A DNA stretch of 64,000 nucleotides from Pseudomonas costantinii. GTDB lineage: Bacteria > Pseudomonadota > Gammaproteobacteria > Pseudomonadales > Pseudomonadaceae. The position numbers and the translations under genes were made by a program. The DNA is taken from contig NZ_MDDR01000016.1 of NCBI RefSeq assembly GCF_001870435.1, positions 124,001 through 188,000 of the forward strand, in the 5' to 3' direction. Of the stretch, positions 42,882-52,837 are shown piece by piece; within the stretch, counting starts at the first letter, position 1; every line of letters starts with the position of its first letter. The notes beneath the pieces were generated by a model. It was not told where the DNA came from. It did no database searches and was given only the letters and a program-made list of their open reading frames with translations.

Positions 42882-43481
42882 TTATCCTCTCTTACGCAGA
42901 ACGTAGACCCGCCACAGCTTGGAGCCTGGCAGGAATTCCTGGTGATTCAGGATTTTGAAACCGGCTTCGCGAAACTCGTCTTCCACCGCCAAACGAGAAT
43001 CCACCGAGACAATCACCGTGTCGCGACTGACCCGATGAAACTCGCGAAGCAACGTCAAGCGCACTTCACTACTGGGCACATGGCGAAACAACTCCAGGCA
43101 GAAAATGCAGTCCACCGCATTCGCCGACAGGCCGATGGAAAACGCCGAACCTTGGAAAGTTTTGACACGCTTGAGTAACGCCGCCGGGTGATGAATGCGG
43201 GCGTGGTCAAGTATGTCCTGGGAGTTGTCCGACGCCAGGATCACCCGGTTGACGTGTTCGGCCAACACCGGCCAGAACCGACCCAAGCCACAAGCCAGGT
43301 CCAGGATCAGCCCCGGCTCACCCGCCACCTTCAGCGCATGGCGCACCAGGCGCTTGTCTCGCCACACCGACAGGCGCTGCAACAGCCCCGGTGGACGCGT
43401 GTCACCGCAAACCCTGGCATGCTCACGGTCATAGCGTTCGGCGAATTCAATCTCGATGGAGGATGGAGGTTGTGACGACAT
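42882..43481 (-). CDS. class I SAM-dependent methyltransferase
   Basis: A 199-residue Rossmann methyltransferase with motif I LILDLACGLGRFWPVLA and the acidic residue ending strand 2 (VILASDNSQDIL), then AVDCIFCLELFRHVPSSE. The N-terminal stretch (IEIEFAERYDREHARVCGDT) is Methyltransf_11 like. Start taken at MSSQPPSSIEIEF; the frame remains open upstream to 43526. It follows the glutamine-synthetase-like gene by 100 bases. Substrate unknown. Confidence 0.83.
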   Translation of the reverse strand: MSSQPPSSIEIEFAERYDREHARVCGDTRPPGLLQRLSVWRDKRLVRHALKVAGEPGLILDLACGLGRFWPVLAEHVNRVILASDNSQDILDHARIHHPAALLKRVKTFQGSAFSIGLSANAVDCIFCLELFRHVPSSEVRLTLLREFHRVSRDTVIVSVDSRLAVEDEFREAGFKILNHQEFLPGSKLWRVYVLRKRG

Positions 43482-43580
43482 CACGGGCTCATGTGAATGG
43501 AACGGTAGTGAACGACCTTGAATCACAGCTTAACCACTGCAACGTGAAAAAAAGGTCGAAGCCGTCACCAGCAAAAACCG

Positions 43581-44951
43581 TCACGCCTGATGCAGGTACC
43601 AACGCCAATCCTGCTCGCTGACTTCGCCCATGAACTGGCGGTATTCGGCACGTTTCACCGCCAGGTACACGCCGAGGAACTCACCGCCAAACACATCCCG
43701 CGCCCAACGTGAACCTTCCAGGGCGCGCAGGGTGGTGAGCCAGTCGGTGGGCAGCAGTTCCTTAGCCTGGGCGTAGCCGTTGCCTTCCACCGGGGCGCCG
43801 GGGTCGAGTTGCTCACGGATGCCTCGGTGGATACCGGCCAGAATGGCCGCAGCCGCCAGGTAAGGATTGGCGTCGGCGCCGCAGATACGGTGTTCGATAT
43901 GGCGGGAGTTCGCCGGCCCGCCGGGCACGCGCAGGCTGACGGTGCGGTTGTCCACGCCCCAGGTAGCCGCCAGCGGCGCGTAGCTGTTGCTCTGGAAGCG
44001 GCGATAAGAGTTGGCATTGGGGCAGAACATCAGCAGCGAATCGAGCAAGGTACTGAGCATGCCGCCCACCGCCTGGCGCAGCAGCGGCGTACCGTCGGCG
44101 GCCTCGCTGGCGAACAGGTTATTGCCCTGGGCGTCCGCCAGGCTGACGTGCATATGCATGCCGGTGCCCGCCAAATCGTCGAACGGTTTGGCCATGAAAC
44201 ACGCAGTCATCCCGTGTTTATGGGCCACGCCCTTGACCAGACGTTTGTAACGCACCGCTTCGTCCATGGCTTGCAGGGCGTCGGCGCGATGCTCCAGGGT
44301 AATTTCCACTTGGCCTGGGGCATATTCGGAGATCGCCGTGCGCGCCGGGATGCCTTGCAGTTTGCAAGCGCTATAAAGGTCGGCAAGAAACGGCTCAATC
44401 TGTTCCAGCTCGCGCAGGCCATACACCTGGGTCGAGCGCGGGCGATTGCCATCCACATCCCGCGCCGGTTGTGGGCGACCCTTGCTGTCGGGCTTCTGGT
44501 CGAGCAAGTAGAACTCCAGCTCCGCCGCCATCACCGGGTAATAGCCATCCGCCTTAAGCCCGTCGATGACCTTGACCAGCAAATGCCGGGGGTCAGCCAC
44601 GGTGGCGGGCAGGCCTTCGGTGGGGTGCATGCTGACTTGCACCGCCGCCGTCGGGATCAGGCGCCACGGCATACGCTGCAAACTGCCACTGACCGGGTAG
44701 GCACGGCAGTCGATATCACCCACCTCCCACACCAGCCCGGAGTTTTCCACGTCGTCGCCATTGATGGTCAGGCCGAGGATGGTGCTGGGTAACGGCCGAC
44801 CACTTTCGTACACCGCCAGCAGTTCGTCGCGGTGCAACAGCTTGCCGCGCGGCACGCCGTTGTTGTCGAGGATAAACAACTCGAACATCTCGATGTCCGG
44901 GTTCTGGTCAAGGAAGGATTGGGCTTCGTGCAGGCTGGCAAAAACACTCAT
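43581..44951 (-). CDS. glutamine synthetase family protein (PuuA-like gamma-glutamyl ligase)
   Basis: A 456-residue ATP-dependent ligase. It starts MSVFASLHEAQSFLDQNPDI, carries the GS beta-grasp region, metal and ATP residues (AAELEFYLLD; SEYAPGQVEITL; GTGMHMHVSLADAQG) and RVPGGPANSRHIEHRICGAD. Its shorter length, divergent N-terminus and absence of the GlnA adenylylation loop fit the PuuA/SpuI group that gamma-glutamylates polyamines or other amines. No other polyamine genes are adjacent, so the amine is unspecified. ATG at 44963 is an alternative start. Confidence 0.87.
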   Translation of the reverse strand: MSVFASLHEAQSFLDQNPDIEMFELFILDNNGVPRGKLLHRDELLAVYESGRPLPSTILGLTINGDDVENSGLVWEVGDIDCRAYPVSGSLQRMPWRLIPTAAVQVSMHPTEGLPATVADPRHLLVKVIDGLKADGYYPVMAAELEFYLLDQKPDSKGRPQPARDVDGNRPRSTQVYGLRELEQIEPFLADLYSACKLQGIPARTAISEYAPGQVEITLEHRADALQAMDEAVRYKRLVKGVAHKHGMTACFMAKPFDDLAGTGMHMHVSLADAQGNNLFASEAADGTPLLRQAVGGMLSTLLDSLLMFCPNANSYRRFQSNSYAPLAATWGVDNRTVSLRVPGGPANSRHIEHRICGADANPYLAAAAILAGIHRGIREQLDPGAPVEGNGYAQAKELLPTDWLTTLRALEGSRWARDVFGGEFLGVYLAVKRAEYRQFMGEVSEQDWRWYLHQA

Positions 44952-45365
44952 GGGAATTCTCATACGTTTGCGTCAGGCAGGCGCGCAGGCGCCGCCGGGC
45001 GGATGCGCACAGGTGCGCGTCATCCATGGGGCAGATCAACGTAAGAGAAAGGTGTCTGGTGGGCGTGCGTGTCGGCAGTGAAACAGGGCCCAGAAGGCAA
45101 GCTCGGAAGGTAAAGCCTCGACAACCGTCGGACAGCTCGGCGCTAAAACGCCAGGCGAAGTCTCGGGGTGAGTGTCGGGGGAACCGTCCATGGGGGAATC
45201 ACAGTGAGGTCGATGTCCGGCAGCGTCACACGCCTGGATAGGTGGTTAAAGTCAGGGTTGACGGAGTTTGGTTACGACGCGGCTAAACATTCGCTGCCCC
45301 TTGCTACCTTGTCGTACTGCTGGAAATAATGATCGCCCCCGATCATGCCCCAAGGATTCGACTGC
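44952..45365. other. divergent intergenic region, 414 bases
   Basis: Lies between the glutamine-synthetase-like gene (minus) and the PheC-like gene (plus), and must hold both promoters. Short open frames here lack ribosome sites and coding bias. I see no convincing hairpin, REP or operator. The stretch 45150-45300 is lower in GC than its neighbours. Confidence 0.6.
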
Positions 45366-46139
45366 ATGAAAGCTCCTCTAGCCCTGTGTGTACTGGCAAG
45401 TTTGGCGACATCCGTCCTGGCCGACCCCCTCCCCTCGCGCCTCGACGAAGTGCTCCAACGTGGCACGCTTAACGTCTGCACCACCGGCGACTACAAACCC
45501 TATACCTCGCTGCGTGCCGATGGCCGCTATGAAGGCATCGACATTGCCATGGCCGAGTCCCTGGCCAAGAGCCTCAACGCGAAGATCAACTGGTTGCCCA
45601 CCACCTGGAAAACCCTGATGCCGGACTTCCTCGCCCAACGCTGTGATATCGCCGTGGGTGGTATTTCCGTGTCGTTGGAACGCCAGAAAAAAGCCTTCTT
45701 CAGCCAAGCCCTTGGCGTCGACGGCAAGATCCCTTTGGTGCGCTGCGCCGATGTACAGCGCTACCAGACCGTCGAGCAAATCAACAGGCCCCAGGTGCGG
45801 GTGATCGAACCGGCGGGCGGCACCAACGAAGTGTTTGCCCGCGCCCACCTGGGCCAGGCGCAAATACGCCTGCATGACAACGTGACCATCTTCGACGAAC
45901 TGCTGGCGGGCAAGGCCGATGTGATGATCACCGACGCCAGCGAGGCGCGTTACCAGCAGAAGCTCAAACCTGGGCTGTGTGCGGTCAACCCGGAGCGGCA
46001 GATGCAGTACAGCGAAAAAGCCTTCCTGCTTCCGCGCGATGATGTGGCGTGGAAAAGCTATGTCGACCAGTGGCTGCACTTGAGCGTGGCTACCGGGGTG
46101 TATGGCGGCATCGTCAATCAGTGGCTGGCGGCGCCCTGA
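45366..46139 (+). CDS. PheC-like periplasmic protein (cyclohexadienyl dehydratase / solute-binding fold)
   Basis: A 257-residue precursor with a signal peptide (MKAPLALCVLASLATSVLAD). The mature part matches the PheC/SBP_bac_3 group: LQRGTLNVCTTGDYKPYTSL, DIAVGGISVSLERQKKAFFS, EPAGGTNEVFARAHLG, DVMITDASEARYQQKL and YVDQWLHLS, many of which occur in the P. aeruginosa periplasmic cyclohexadienyl dehydratase that makes phenylpyruvate or phenylalanine. No transporter permease is linked, which favours an enzyme over an ABC receptor. Start chosen for the signal peptide. A Cache-domain gene follows after 50 bases. Confidence 0.78.
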   Translation: MKAPLALCVLASLATSVLADPLPSRLDEVLQRGTLNVCTTGDYKPYTSLRADGRYEGIDIAMAESLAKSLNAKINWLPTTWKTLMPDFLAQRCDIAVGGISVSLERQKKAFFSQALGVDGKIPLVRCADVQRYQTVEQINRPQVRVIEPAGGTNEVFARAHLGQAQIRLHDNVTIFDELLAGKADVMITDASEARYQQKLKPGLCAVNPERQMQYSEKAFLLPRDDVAWKSYVDQWLHLSVATGVYGGIVNQWLAAP

Positions 46140-46189
46140 GCCACGGCGGTCTACGCTGTTGTCACATCAATAAGAACGAGGGACGGGCC

Positions 46190-47029
46190 ATGAAGGGACT
46201 GCTGCGACTCACTGGGCTGCTGCTGTTGTGTTTCAGCCAGGCGCATGCCGCCACGGCTCAGGATGCGGACGCCCAGGCGGCCAAGGCCCTGCTGGAAAAA
46301 GCCTTGGCGTTTTACCAGAGCAACGGTGACAAGGCGTTTGCTGCGTTCAGCCGCCAGGGGGACTTTATTGACCAGGACCGTTATGTGTTTGTGGTCGATA
46401 CCCAGGGCGTGTTGTTGGCCAGTGGCGGGCCCTCCTCGGCCTTGATCGGCCGTGATGTGTCCGAGGTGCTGGGGCCGGATTTGCGTCAGTCGTTCAAGGA
46501 CGCGCTGAAGGTGCCGGAAGGTCAGGGCATTCAGCAGGCTGATTACCGCTGGCAGAACTGGAACGACGGCAAGGTTGAACACAAGCATGTGTTTTATCAG
46601 CGGGTGGGGGAGCGGATTCTGGCGGTGGGGTATTACTTGCCACGGGCGACGCCGGAGCAGGCGCGGTCGTTGCGGGACACTGCGGTGAAGGCGCTGGTGA
46701 AGGATGAGGCTGGGACGTTGAAGGCGATTAACTCGTTGCAGGGCGGGTTTCTGCAGGATGATCTTTATGTGTTTGTGGTGGACCTGAATACCGGACGCTA
46801 TGTGGCGCATGGGACTAATTTGCGGCTGGTTAATACTGACTTTGGCAAGGTTCAGGACCCGGATGGGAGGCCTGTCGGGGAGCCGATCTTGAAGCTGATG
46901 GCTGAGCAGGATCAGGGGGAATATAAGTATCGCTGGAAGAACCCGGTGACTGGGCGGGTTGAGAATAAGCACGCGTATTTGCGTAAAGAGGGGCATTTTA
47001 TGGTGGCTGTGGGGTATTACAGTCCCTGA
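46190..47029 (+). CDS. exported protein with two tandem Cache domains
   Basis: A 279-residue precursor with signal peptide (MKGLLRLTGLLLLCFSQAHA) and two related halves. Half 1 (about 30-150) has KALLEKALAFYQSNGDKAFA, DRYVFVVDTQGVLLASG and ends ILAVGYYLP; half 2 (about 160-279) has ALVKDEAGTLKAINSLQGGF, DLYVFVVDLNTG and ends FMVAVGYYSP. These are single-Cache-2-type ligand-binding folds normally joined to chemoreceptors or kinases, but there is no transmembrane or output domain here. It probably functions as a free periplasmic binding protein. From about 46560 codon use shifts to more G/T-ending codons. Confidence 0.78.
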   Translation: MKGLLRLTGLLLLCFSQAHAATAQDADAQAAKALLEKALAFYQSNGDKAFAAFSRQGDFIDQDRYVFVVDTQGVLLASGGPSSALIGRDVSEVLGPDLRQSFKDALKVPEGQGIQQADYRWQNWNDGKVEHKHVFYQRVGERILAVGYYLPRATPEQARSLRDTAVKALVKDEAGTLKAINSLQGGFLQDDLYVFVVDLNTGRYVAHGTNLRLVNTDFGKVQDPDGRPVGEPILKLMAEQDQGEYKYRWKNPVTGRVENKHAYLRKEGHFMVAVGYYSP

Positions 47030-47032
47030 GAT

Positions 47033-47050
47033 GGGTTGGGTTGGGTTGGG
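47033..47050 (+). other. perfect G-quadruplex motif (GGGTT)3GGG
   Basis: Four runs of three G separated by TT, reading GGGTTGGGTTGGGTTGGG, starting 4 bases after the Cache gene stop and ending where the large inverted repeat begins. Short TT loops make it a strong G-quadruplex candidate on the plus strand. Confidence 0.8.
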
Positions 47051-47798
47051 TACATATCCGTTATTTGGGTAACGGCTGATATGGGTTCCGCTCTTACAGC
47101 GGGTCACTTTTGAAAGAGCCCAAAAGTAACCAAAAGGCTCTTGCCCCACCACTCGGCACCTCGCCTAGGCTCGGTGTGCCCGCACTCCGGCTTGAATCCG
47201 TGGGCCGCCGCGATGGGCCATCCTTGGCCCAGCGCGGCTAACCCGGCGTCCTGCCGGGTTACCCACGGATTCAAGCCTGCGTGCGGCCAGCGTGGTTAAT
47301 GGGGCGCCTGAGATCAAGATCAAAAGCAGAGCACGGCGGCCTGAAAGCCGACCTGAGTGGTGTAGATCAAAAGCGGTAAAACATGTGGAGCGAGCAAGCC
47401 CGCTCCCACATTTTTAATCTCCATCCATCAGGGAGACTGCAATCTGCCCTGCTTCTGATCTGGCTTTTGATCCACACCACTCAGGTCGGCTTTCAGGCCG
47501 CCGTGCTTTGCTTTTGATCTTTTTGATCTTGATCTGCGGGCCCCATTAACCACGATGGCCGCAAGTAGGCACGGTGGAGCGGGTAAACCGGCAAGGATGC
47601 CGGTTTAGCCGCGCTGGGCCAGGGATGGCCCATCGCGGCGACCCGCGCAGCCGTGCCGGAGTGCGGGCATGCCGAGCCTAGGCGAGGCACCGAGTGGTGG
47701 GGCAAAGACCTTTTGGTTACTTTTGGGGCGTTTGCCAAAAGTGACCCGCTGTAAGAGCGGAACCATAAGCAGCCGTTACCGCAGCAACGGATATGTAC
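47050..47798. repeat. large nested inverted-repeat element, copy 2
   Basis: A 749-base palindrome, GTACATATCCGTT (47050-47062) to AACGGATATGTAC (47786-47798), fills the 786-base gap between the convergent Cache and DHA2 genes. The left arm ends near 47374 and the right arm starts near 47463, with a REP-containing centre. It is homologous to the element at 34362-35127 but inverted: module B (CTTGAATCCGTGGG.., 47191-47279) is in the left arm and module A (GGCACGG..CCGTGCC, 47568-47657) in the right. End hairpins differ from copy 1 by compensating changes: CCGCT-CTTAC-AGCGG (47088-47102) and ACTTTTG..CAAAAGT (47106-47127). No gene is credible inside. Confidence 0.85.
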
Positions 47799-47815
47799 AC
47801 AAACAAACAAACAAC

Positions 47816-49333
47816 CTACCGAGCCTTATCCTCCCGCCCCCGCAAAACCCGGTTAGGCATAGCAACAGCCGCCACCAACCCCAACAGCGAAACCCCAGCA
47901 CTCACCATCAACAAATGCCGAAACGTCACCGCCAACTCTCCCCGCAGAGCATCCTGCGCCGGGCCGGGAGCGGCGTTCAGGCCATCGAGCAATACATTCC
48001 CGGAACTACCCTCGGCCACCAACGACCCACTCGCCAAATGCGCAAAACTCGAATCCTGCAACAACGCCAGTAGCAGCGCCGACATACACGCCACCCCCAC
48101 CGCCCCACCCAACGAACGAAACAGATTAGTGGTGCTGGTAGCCACCCCAATATCCCTCTGCTCCACGGAATTCTGCGTCCCCACCAACGACGTAGGAAAC
48201 TGCATGCCCGCAGCAATCCCACACAGCAGCATAAACACCGCCGTCATCCCGACATCCTGAGGCGCGCTGAACGCCATCCCCAGAATCGCCAACGGACTCA
48301 ACACAGCACCCGTCAAAATCATCGGTTTATAACGCCCCGTCACCGACGTCATACGCCCGGCAAAATAAGCCCCCACCGGCAGGCCAAACGCCAGCGGCAG
48401 CAGATGCAGTGCGGCACTGTCGGCCCCCGAGCCAGTCACCGTCTGATACCGCAGCGGCATCAGCACCGTCAGCGAAATCGCCTGGAAGCTGGTAAAGAAA
48501 ATCGTACACCAACACAGCACCGCGCTTCGGTTGGCAAATAAGTGCATCGGCAGCAAAGGCTCCCGCGCACGGCGTTCGTGCCAGACAAATACCGCCAATG
48601 CCACCACCGCGCAGGCCAAAAGCCCGAGTACTTGATCATCACGCCAATGATGACCCTGGCCAATTTCGGTAATGCCCAGCAACAACGCCGTCAGGCCGAT
48701 AATCATCAACACGGTGCCGAGGTAGTCAATGATCGGCTTGCGTTGCGGCACCGGCAGCCCCACCAGAGTGCGATGAGCCACGTACCAGGCACCCGCGCCC
48801 AACGGCAGGTTGATCAGGAACACCCAGCGCCAGGACAGGTACTCGGTCATATAACCGCCCAACACCGGCCCGGCCACGCTCGCCACCGCGTACATGCTGC
48901 TGAAATAACCTTGATAACGCCCGCGCTCACGGGGAGGAATGATGTCGCCGATGATCGCCTGGCTCACCGAAATCATCCCACCGGCACCAATGCCCTGGAA
49001 AATTCGCGCCAGCACCAGTTGTTCCATGCTTTGCGCCATGCCGCAAAACAGCGACGCCAGCGTGAACAGCCCCATGCCGATCAGCATCATCGGCCGCCGC
49101 CCATACAGGTCGCCGAGCTTGCCGTAGATCGGCACCGCCACCGTCATCGCCACCATGTAGCCGGAGATCACCCAGGCCAGCAGGTTGACGTCGTGGAATT
49201 GCGCAGAGATGGCCGGCATGGACACGGCGACAATGGTCTGGTCCAGGGCCCCAAGGAAGATCGCCAGCATCAAGGCGACCAGCACACTGCGTACGGCGGG
49301 AGCGGGTTGAACGGGCTGATTGAGGTTAGTCAC
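47816..49333 (-). CDS. DHA2-family MFS multidrug exporter (14 TM)
   Basis: A 505-residue proton-driven exporter with about 14 membrane helices. The first helix is followed by the DHA signature FLGALDQTIVAVSMPAIS, motif A GKLGDLYGRRPMM and motif C-like VASVAGPVLGGYM. It is in the EmrB/QacA group. The start is GTG at 49333, with AAGG 7 bases before. It is a single gene, not with an EmrA-type fusion protein, so it probably works alone at the inner membrane. The 3' end abuts the large inverted repeat. Confidence 0.88.
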   Translation of the reverse strand: MTNLNQPVQPAPAVRSVLVALMLAIFLGALDQTIVAVSMPAISAQFHDVNLLAWVISGYMVAMTVAVPIYGKLGDLYGRRPMMLIGMGLFTLASLFCGMAQSMEQLVLARIFQGIGAGGMISVSQAIIGDIIPPRERGRYQGYFSSMYAVASVAGPVLGGYMTEYLSWRWVFLINLPLGAGAWYVAHRTLVGLPVPQRKPIIDYLGTVLMIIGLTALLLGITEIGQGHHWRDDQVLGLLACAVVALAVFVWHERRAREPLLPMHLFANRSAVLCWCTIFFTSFQAISLTVLMPLRYQTVTGSGADSAALHLLPLAFGLPVGAYFAGRMTSVTGRYKPMILTGAVLSPLAILGMAFSAPQDVGMTAVFMLLCGIAAGMQFPTSLVGTQNSVEQRDIGVATSTTNLFRSLGGAVGVACMSALLLALLQDSSFAHLASGSLVAEGSSGNVLLDGLNAAPGPAQDALRGELAVTFRHLLMVSAGVSLLGLVAAVAMPNRVLRGREDKAR

Positions 49334-49407
49334 GGCAGAACCTTCGAGCAGGCCCCGCAGGAAAGGAAGGGCCCGCGGGAATGCTCACCATCTTACTTGA
49401 TAGCTGG

Positions 49408-50622
<1,215 letters not shown>

Positions 50623-50648
50623 TCACCGAACGGATTCTGTGAAAGAGT

Positions 50649-50707
50649 TGTCATTGATCTTGTTGCTGACATTTTTCACTTGAGTGGCCGGCATAAGAAG
50701 GTGAAAA
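50649..50707. promoter_or_regulatory. candidate operator in the pobA / AraC intergenic region
   Basis: Two adjacent inverted repeats lie in the 179-base gap: TGTCA-N13-TGACA (50649-50671) and TTTTCAC-N21-GTGAAAA (50673-50707). AraC-family activators usually bind direct or inverted half-sites next to the -35, so these are plausible sites for the divergent regulator. No footprint evidence. Confidence 0.35.
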
Positions 50708-50780
50708 CTGAGCCAAAGCCTGCGCTTTTTGCCAATCGGGGCGATTACCGCACCACTATCCTGAGTATCGGATTGAAACC

Positions 50781-51659
50781 ATGACCAAAACCGCGATTCC
50801 GGTCTTCAAGCTTTACGGGGAAAGCCAACAGTGGCCGACCCCCGATTTGTTGCACTGCGAAACCATCTCCCGGCGTAGTCGGGAGTATCAGTGGGAAATC
50901 CAGCCCCACCGGCACGCGGATCTGTGCCAGTTGCTGTACGTGCACAAAGGCCAGGCGCAACTGGAAATCGAAGGCCAGCGCACCACGCTCAACGAAGCAA
51001 CCTTGCAGGTGCTGCCACCGTTGTGTGTACACGGGTTTCGTTTTTCCGAAGATGTTGAAGGCTACGTGGTGACCTTATCGGCGCCGCTGGTCAGCCATTT
51101 GCAGGCGCAACTGGGCACCACGGTCGAGGGTCTGCAAACCCTCGGCAATTACCCGGCAGGCAAGGACAGTAGCTACCTCAACGCGCAGTTCGCCCGCCTG
51201 CAGGACGAATACGCCGATGAACAACCGGCGCGCGACATGATGATGCACGCCCTGGTCAGCGTGCTGCTGGTGTGGATCAGCCGCCAGGCCATCCAGCGTC
51301 GCCATCCACGGGCACCGCGGGGGCGCGAATATTTCCGGCGCTTCACCCAATTGGTCGAACAGCATTACCGCGAACACCCAAAGATTGAAGATTTGGCCCA
51401 CAAGCTGGGTATCTCGGTCTCACACCTGAATGGTACGTGTCGGGAATTAGGTGGGCAGCCGGCGCTGCAGATCATGCATGACCGCCAGTTGCTGGAAGCC
51501 AAGCGCTTGCTGACCTACACCAGCATGACCATCAATGAGATGTCCGAGGTGTTGGGGTTTTCCGACCCAACCAACTTCTCACGGCTGTTCCGCCGACGAG
51601 TCGGGTTCTCACCCAAAGCGTTTCGCGAGCAGTTGAAGGCTGAGCAGCCGGTTACCTGA
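50781..51659 (+). CDS. pobR: AraC-family regulator of pobA (PobR/PobC-like)
   Basis: A 292-residue regulator with an N-terminal cupin-like sensing domain (IQPHRHADLCQLLYVHKGQA) and two C-terminal helix-turn-helix units (IEDLAHKLGISVSHLNGTCR; NEMSEVLGFSDPTNFSRLFR). It is divergent from pobA, so it probably activates pobA in response to 4-hydroxybenzoate. Pseudomonas and Azotobacter use an AraC-type PobR; the symbol follows that precedent and is not proven here. Its 3' end overlaps an opposite small gene by 8 bases. Confidence 0.82.
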   Translation: MTKTAIPVFKLYGESQQWPTPDLLHCETISRRSREYQWEIQPHRHADLCQLLYVHKGQAQLEIEGQRTTLNEATLQVLPPLCVHGFRFSEDVEGYVVTLSAPLVSHLQAQLGTTVEGLQTLGNYPAGKDSSYLNAQFARLQDEYADEQPARDMMMHALVSVLLVWISRQAIQRRHPRAPRGREYFRRFTQLVEQHYREHPKIEDLAHKLGISVSHLNGTCRELGGQPALQIMHDRQLLEAKRLLTYTSMTINEMSEVLGFSDPTNFSRLFRRRVGFSPKAFREQLKAEQPVT

Positions 51660-51831
51660 GCGCGCTGAAACTGCCGGTGCGCGGAATGCATTGGTCTTGA
51701 TGGCAACCGATCGCGAAGGCCGCCGGTTGCATACGCGTCTGTTCAACCCGGTAGGCGGCCGTGCCGTACAGCCCGGTCGCCAAGGCGCTCAGGATAAAGA
51801 TCATCAGGTACTTTCTGATTTTTAGAGTCAT
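51652..51831 (-). CDS. 59-residue exported or membrane-anchored small protein
   Basis: A short gene with ATG at 51831, a ribosome site AGAGG 8 bases upstream, and a TAA at 51652-51654 inside the end of the pobR frame. The protein starts MTLKIRKYLMIFILSALATG with a basic tip and one hydrophobic segment, then LYGTAAYRVEQTRMQPAAFA and a C-terminal part with two cysteines four residues apart (GCHQDQC). The architecture is that of a signal-anchored periplasmic peptide. I do not recognise the family. Codon choice and the ribosome site support translation, but the overlap with pobR leaves some doubt. Confidence 0.6.
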   Translation of the reverse strand: MTLKIRKYLMIFILSALATGLYGTAAYRVEQTRMQPAAFAIGCHQDQCIPRTGSFSALR

Positions 51832-51931
51832 GGCACTGACCTCTGGACGGATCTAAACGGTGCTGTTTAAAGCATAGGTCAGACAGAGCGAGTTGCCATT
51901 ATTGGGCGACATTCAACAGGTTTATGTCGGT

Positions 51932-52837
51932 TTAAAGACCGATGTCCCACGTAGGCGCCTCTGGAAACCTCAGCACCAGGAAATCCAGGAGGCTGCGCAA
52001 TGCCGACGGCATGTGCTTGCGCGAGGCGTAGACCGCATAGATGTTCATCTGCCGGGGCTCCGCTTCGGGTAACAACCGCACCAACTCTCCACGCCGAATG
52101 TGCTCACCGGCCTGGTAAGTCGGCAGCATCGCCACCCCTGCCCCGGCCAACGTCAGACGTAGCAAGGTGCTGGCCTCGTTGGCGGTGATATTGCCGTGCA
52201 CCGGCACCGAGACATGCTCACCGTGTTCTTCGAAATGCCACAGGCTTTTGCCGAAGTAGGAGTGGGTCAGGCAGTTGTGTCGGCCAAGGTCTTCCACTTT
52301 CTGCGGGGCAGGATGCTCCAGCAGATACGCAGGTGTTGCACACACCACTGAACGACAGACGGTCAGACGCCGAGCGATGAGGTTTGGATCCAGGTCATTA
52401 CTGGTGCGGATGGCCAGGTCGATACGTTCGTCCACCAGGTTTACCGTGCGGTCGAGCATTTGCAGGTCGACAGTCACCAGCGGGTAGCGCGTGACGTACT
52501 CGGCAATCGCTTCGGCCAACTGCGCCTGACCGAACGAAGTACTGACACTCAAGCGCAGCAGGCCACGGGGCGCGTCATCGGGCTCGCTGACGGCGGCTTG
52601 CATATCGCCGCACAACTCCAATAGCTGTCGGCAGCGCGGCAAAGTTTCGCCGCCGGCGGCGGTCAGGCTGAGTTTGCGCGTGGTGCGGTGCAGCAGGCGG
52701 GCGCCAACCCAGTCCTCCAGCTCGGCCAGATAGCGCGAGACCACTGGGCGTGACAGGTCCAGGTGGTCGGCAGCGGCAGATTGGCTGCCCAAGTCCACCA
52801 CGGCCACAAACACTCGCATTGCTTGAAGACGATCCAT
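51932..52837 (-). CDS. LysR-type regulator
   Basis: A 301-residue regulator starting MDRLQAMRVFVAVVDLGSQS, recognition helix around LDLSRPVVSRYLAELEDWVG, with a standard C-terminal effector domain (GLLRLSVSTSFGQAQLAEAI). It belongs to the CrgA/DsdC-like group that often uses MDRLQAM openings. It is divergent from the metallo-beta-lactamase-fold gene, 105 bases away, and probably regulates that gene and the oxidoreductase behind it. Confidence 0.88.
   Translation of the reverse strand: MDRLQAMRVFVAVVDLGSQSAAADHLDLSRPVVSRYLAELEDWVGARLLHRTTRKLSLTAAGGETLPRCRQLLELCGDMQAAVSEPDDAPRGLLRLSVSTSFGQAQLAEAIAEYVTRYPLVTVDLQMLDRTVNLVDERIDLAIRTSNDLDPNLIARRLTVCRSVVCATPAYLLEHPAPQKVEDLGRHNCLTHSYFGKSLWHFEEHGEHVSVPVHGNITANEASTLLRLTLAGAGVAMLPTYQAGEHIRRGELVRLLPEAEPRQMNIYAVYASRKHMPSALRSLLDFLVLRFPEAPTWDIGL

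Noticed and set aside
45366..46139. ABC transporter solute-binding protein
   Set aside because: The fold is shared, but there is no linked permease or ATPase, and several motifs match the periplasmic dehydratase PheC more closely.
47050..47798. Insertion sequence or retron
   Set aside because: No transposase, reverse transcriptase or target-site duplication is visible in or beside either copy.
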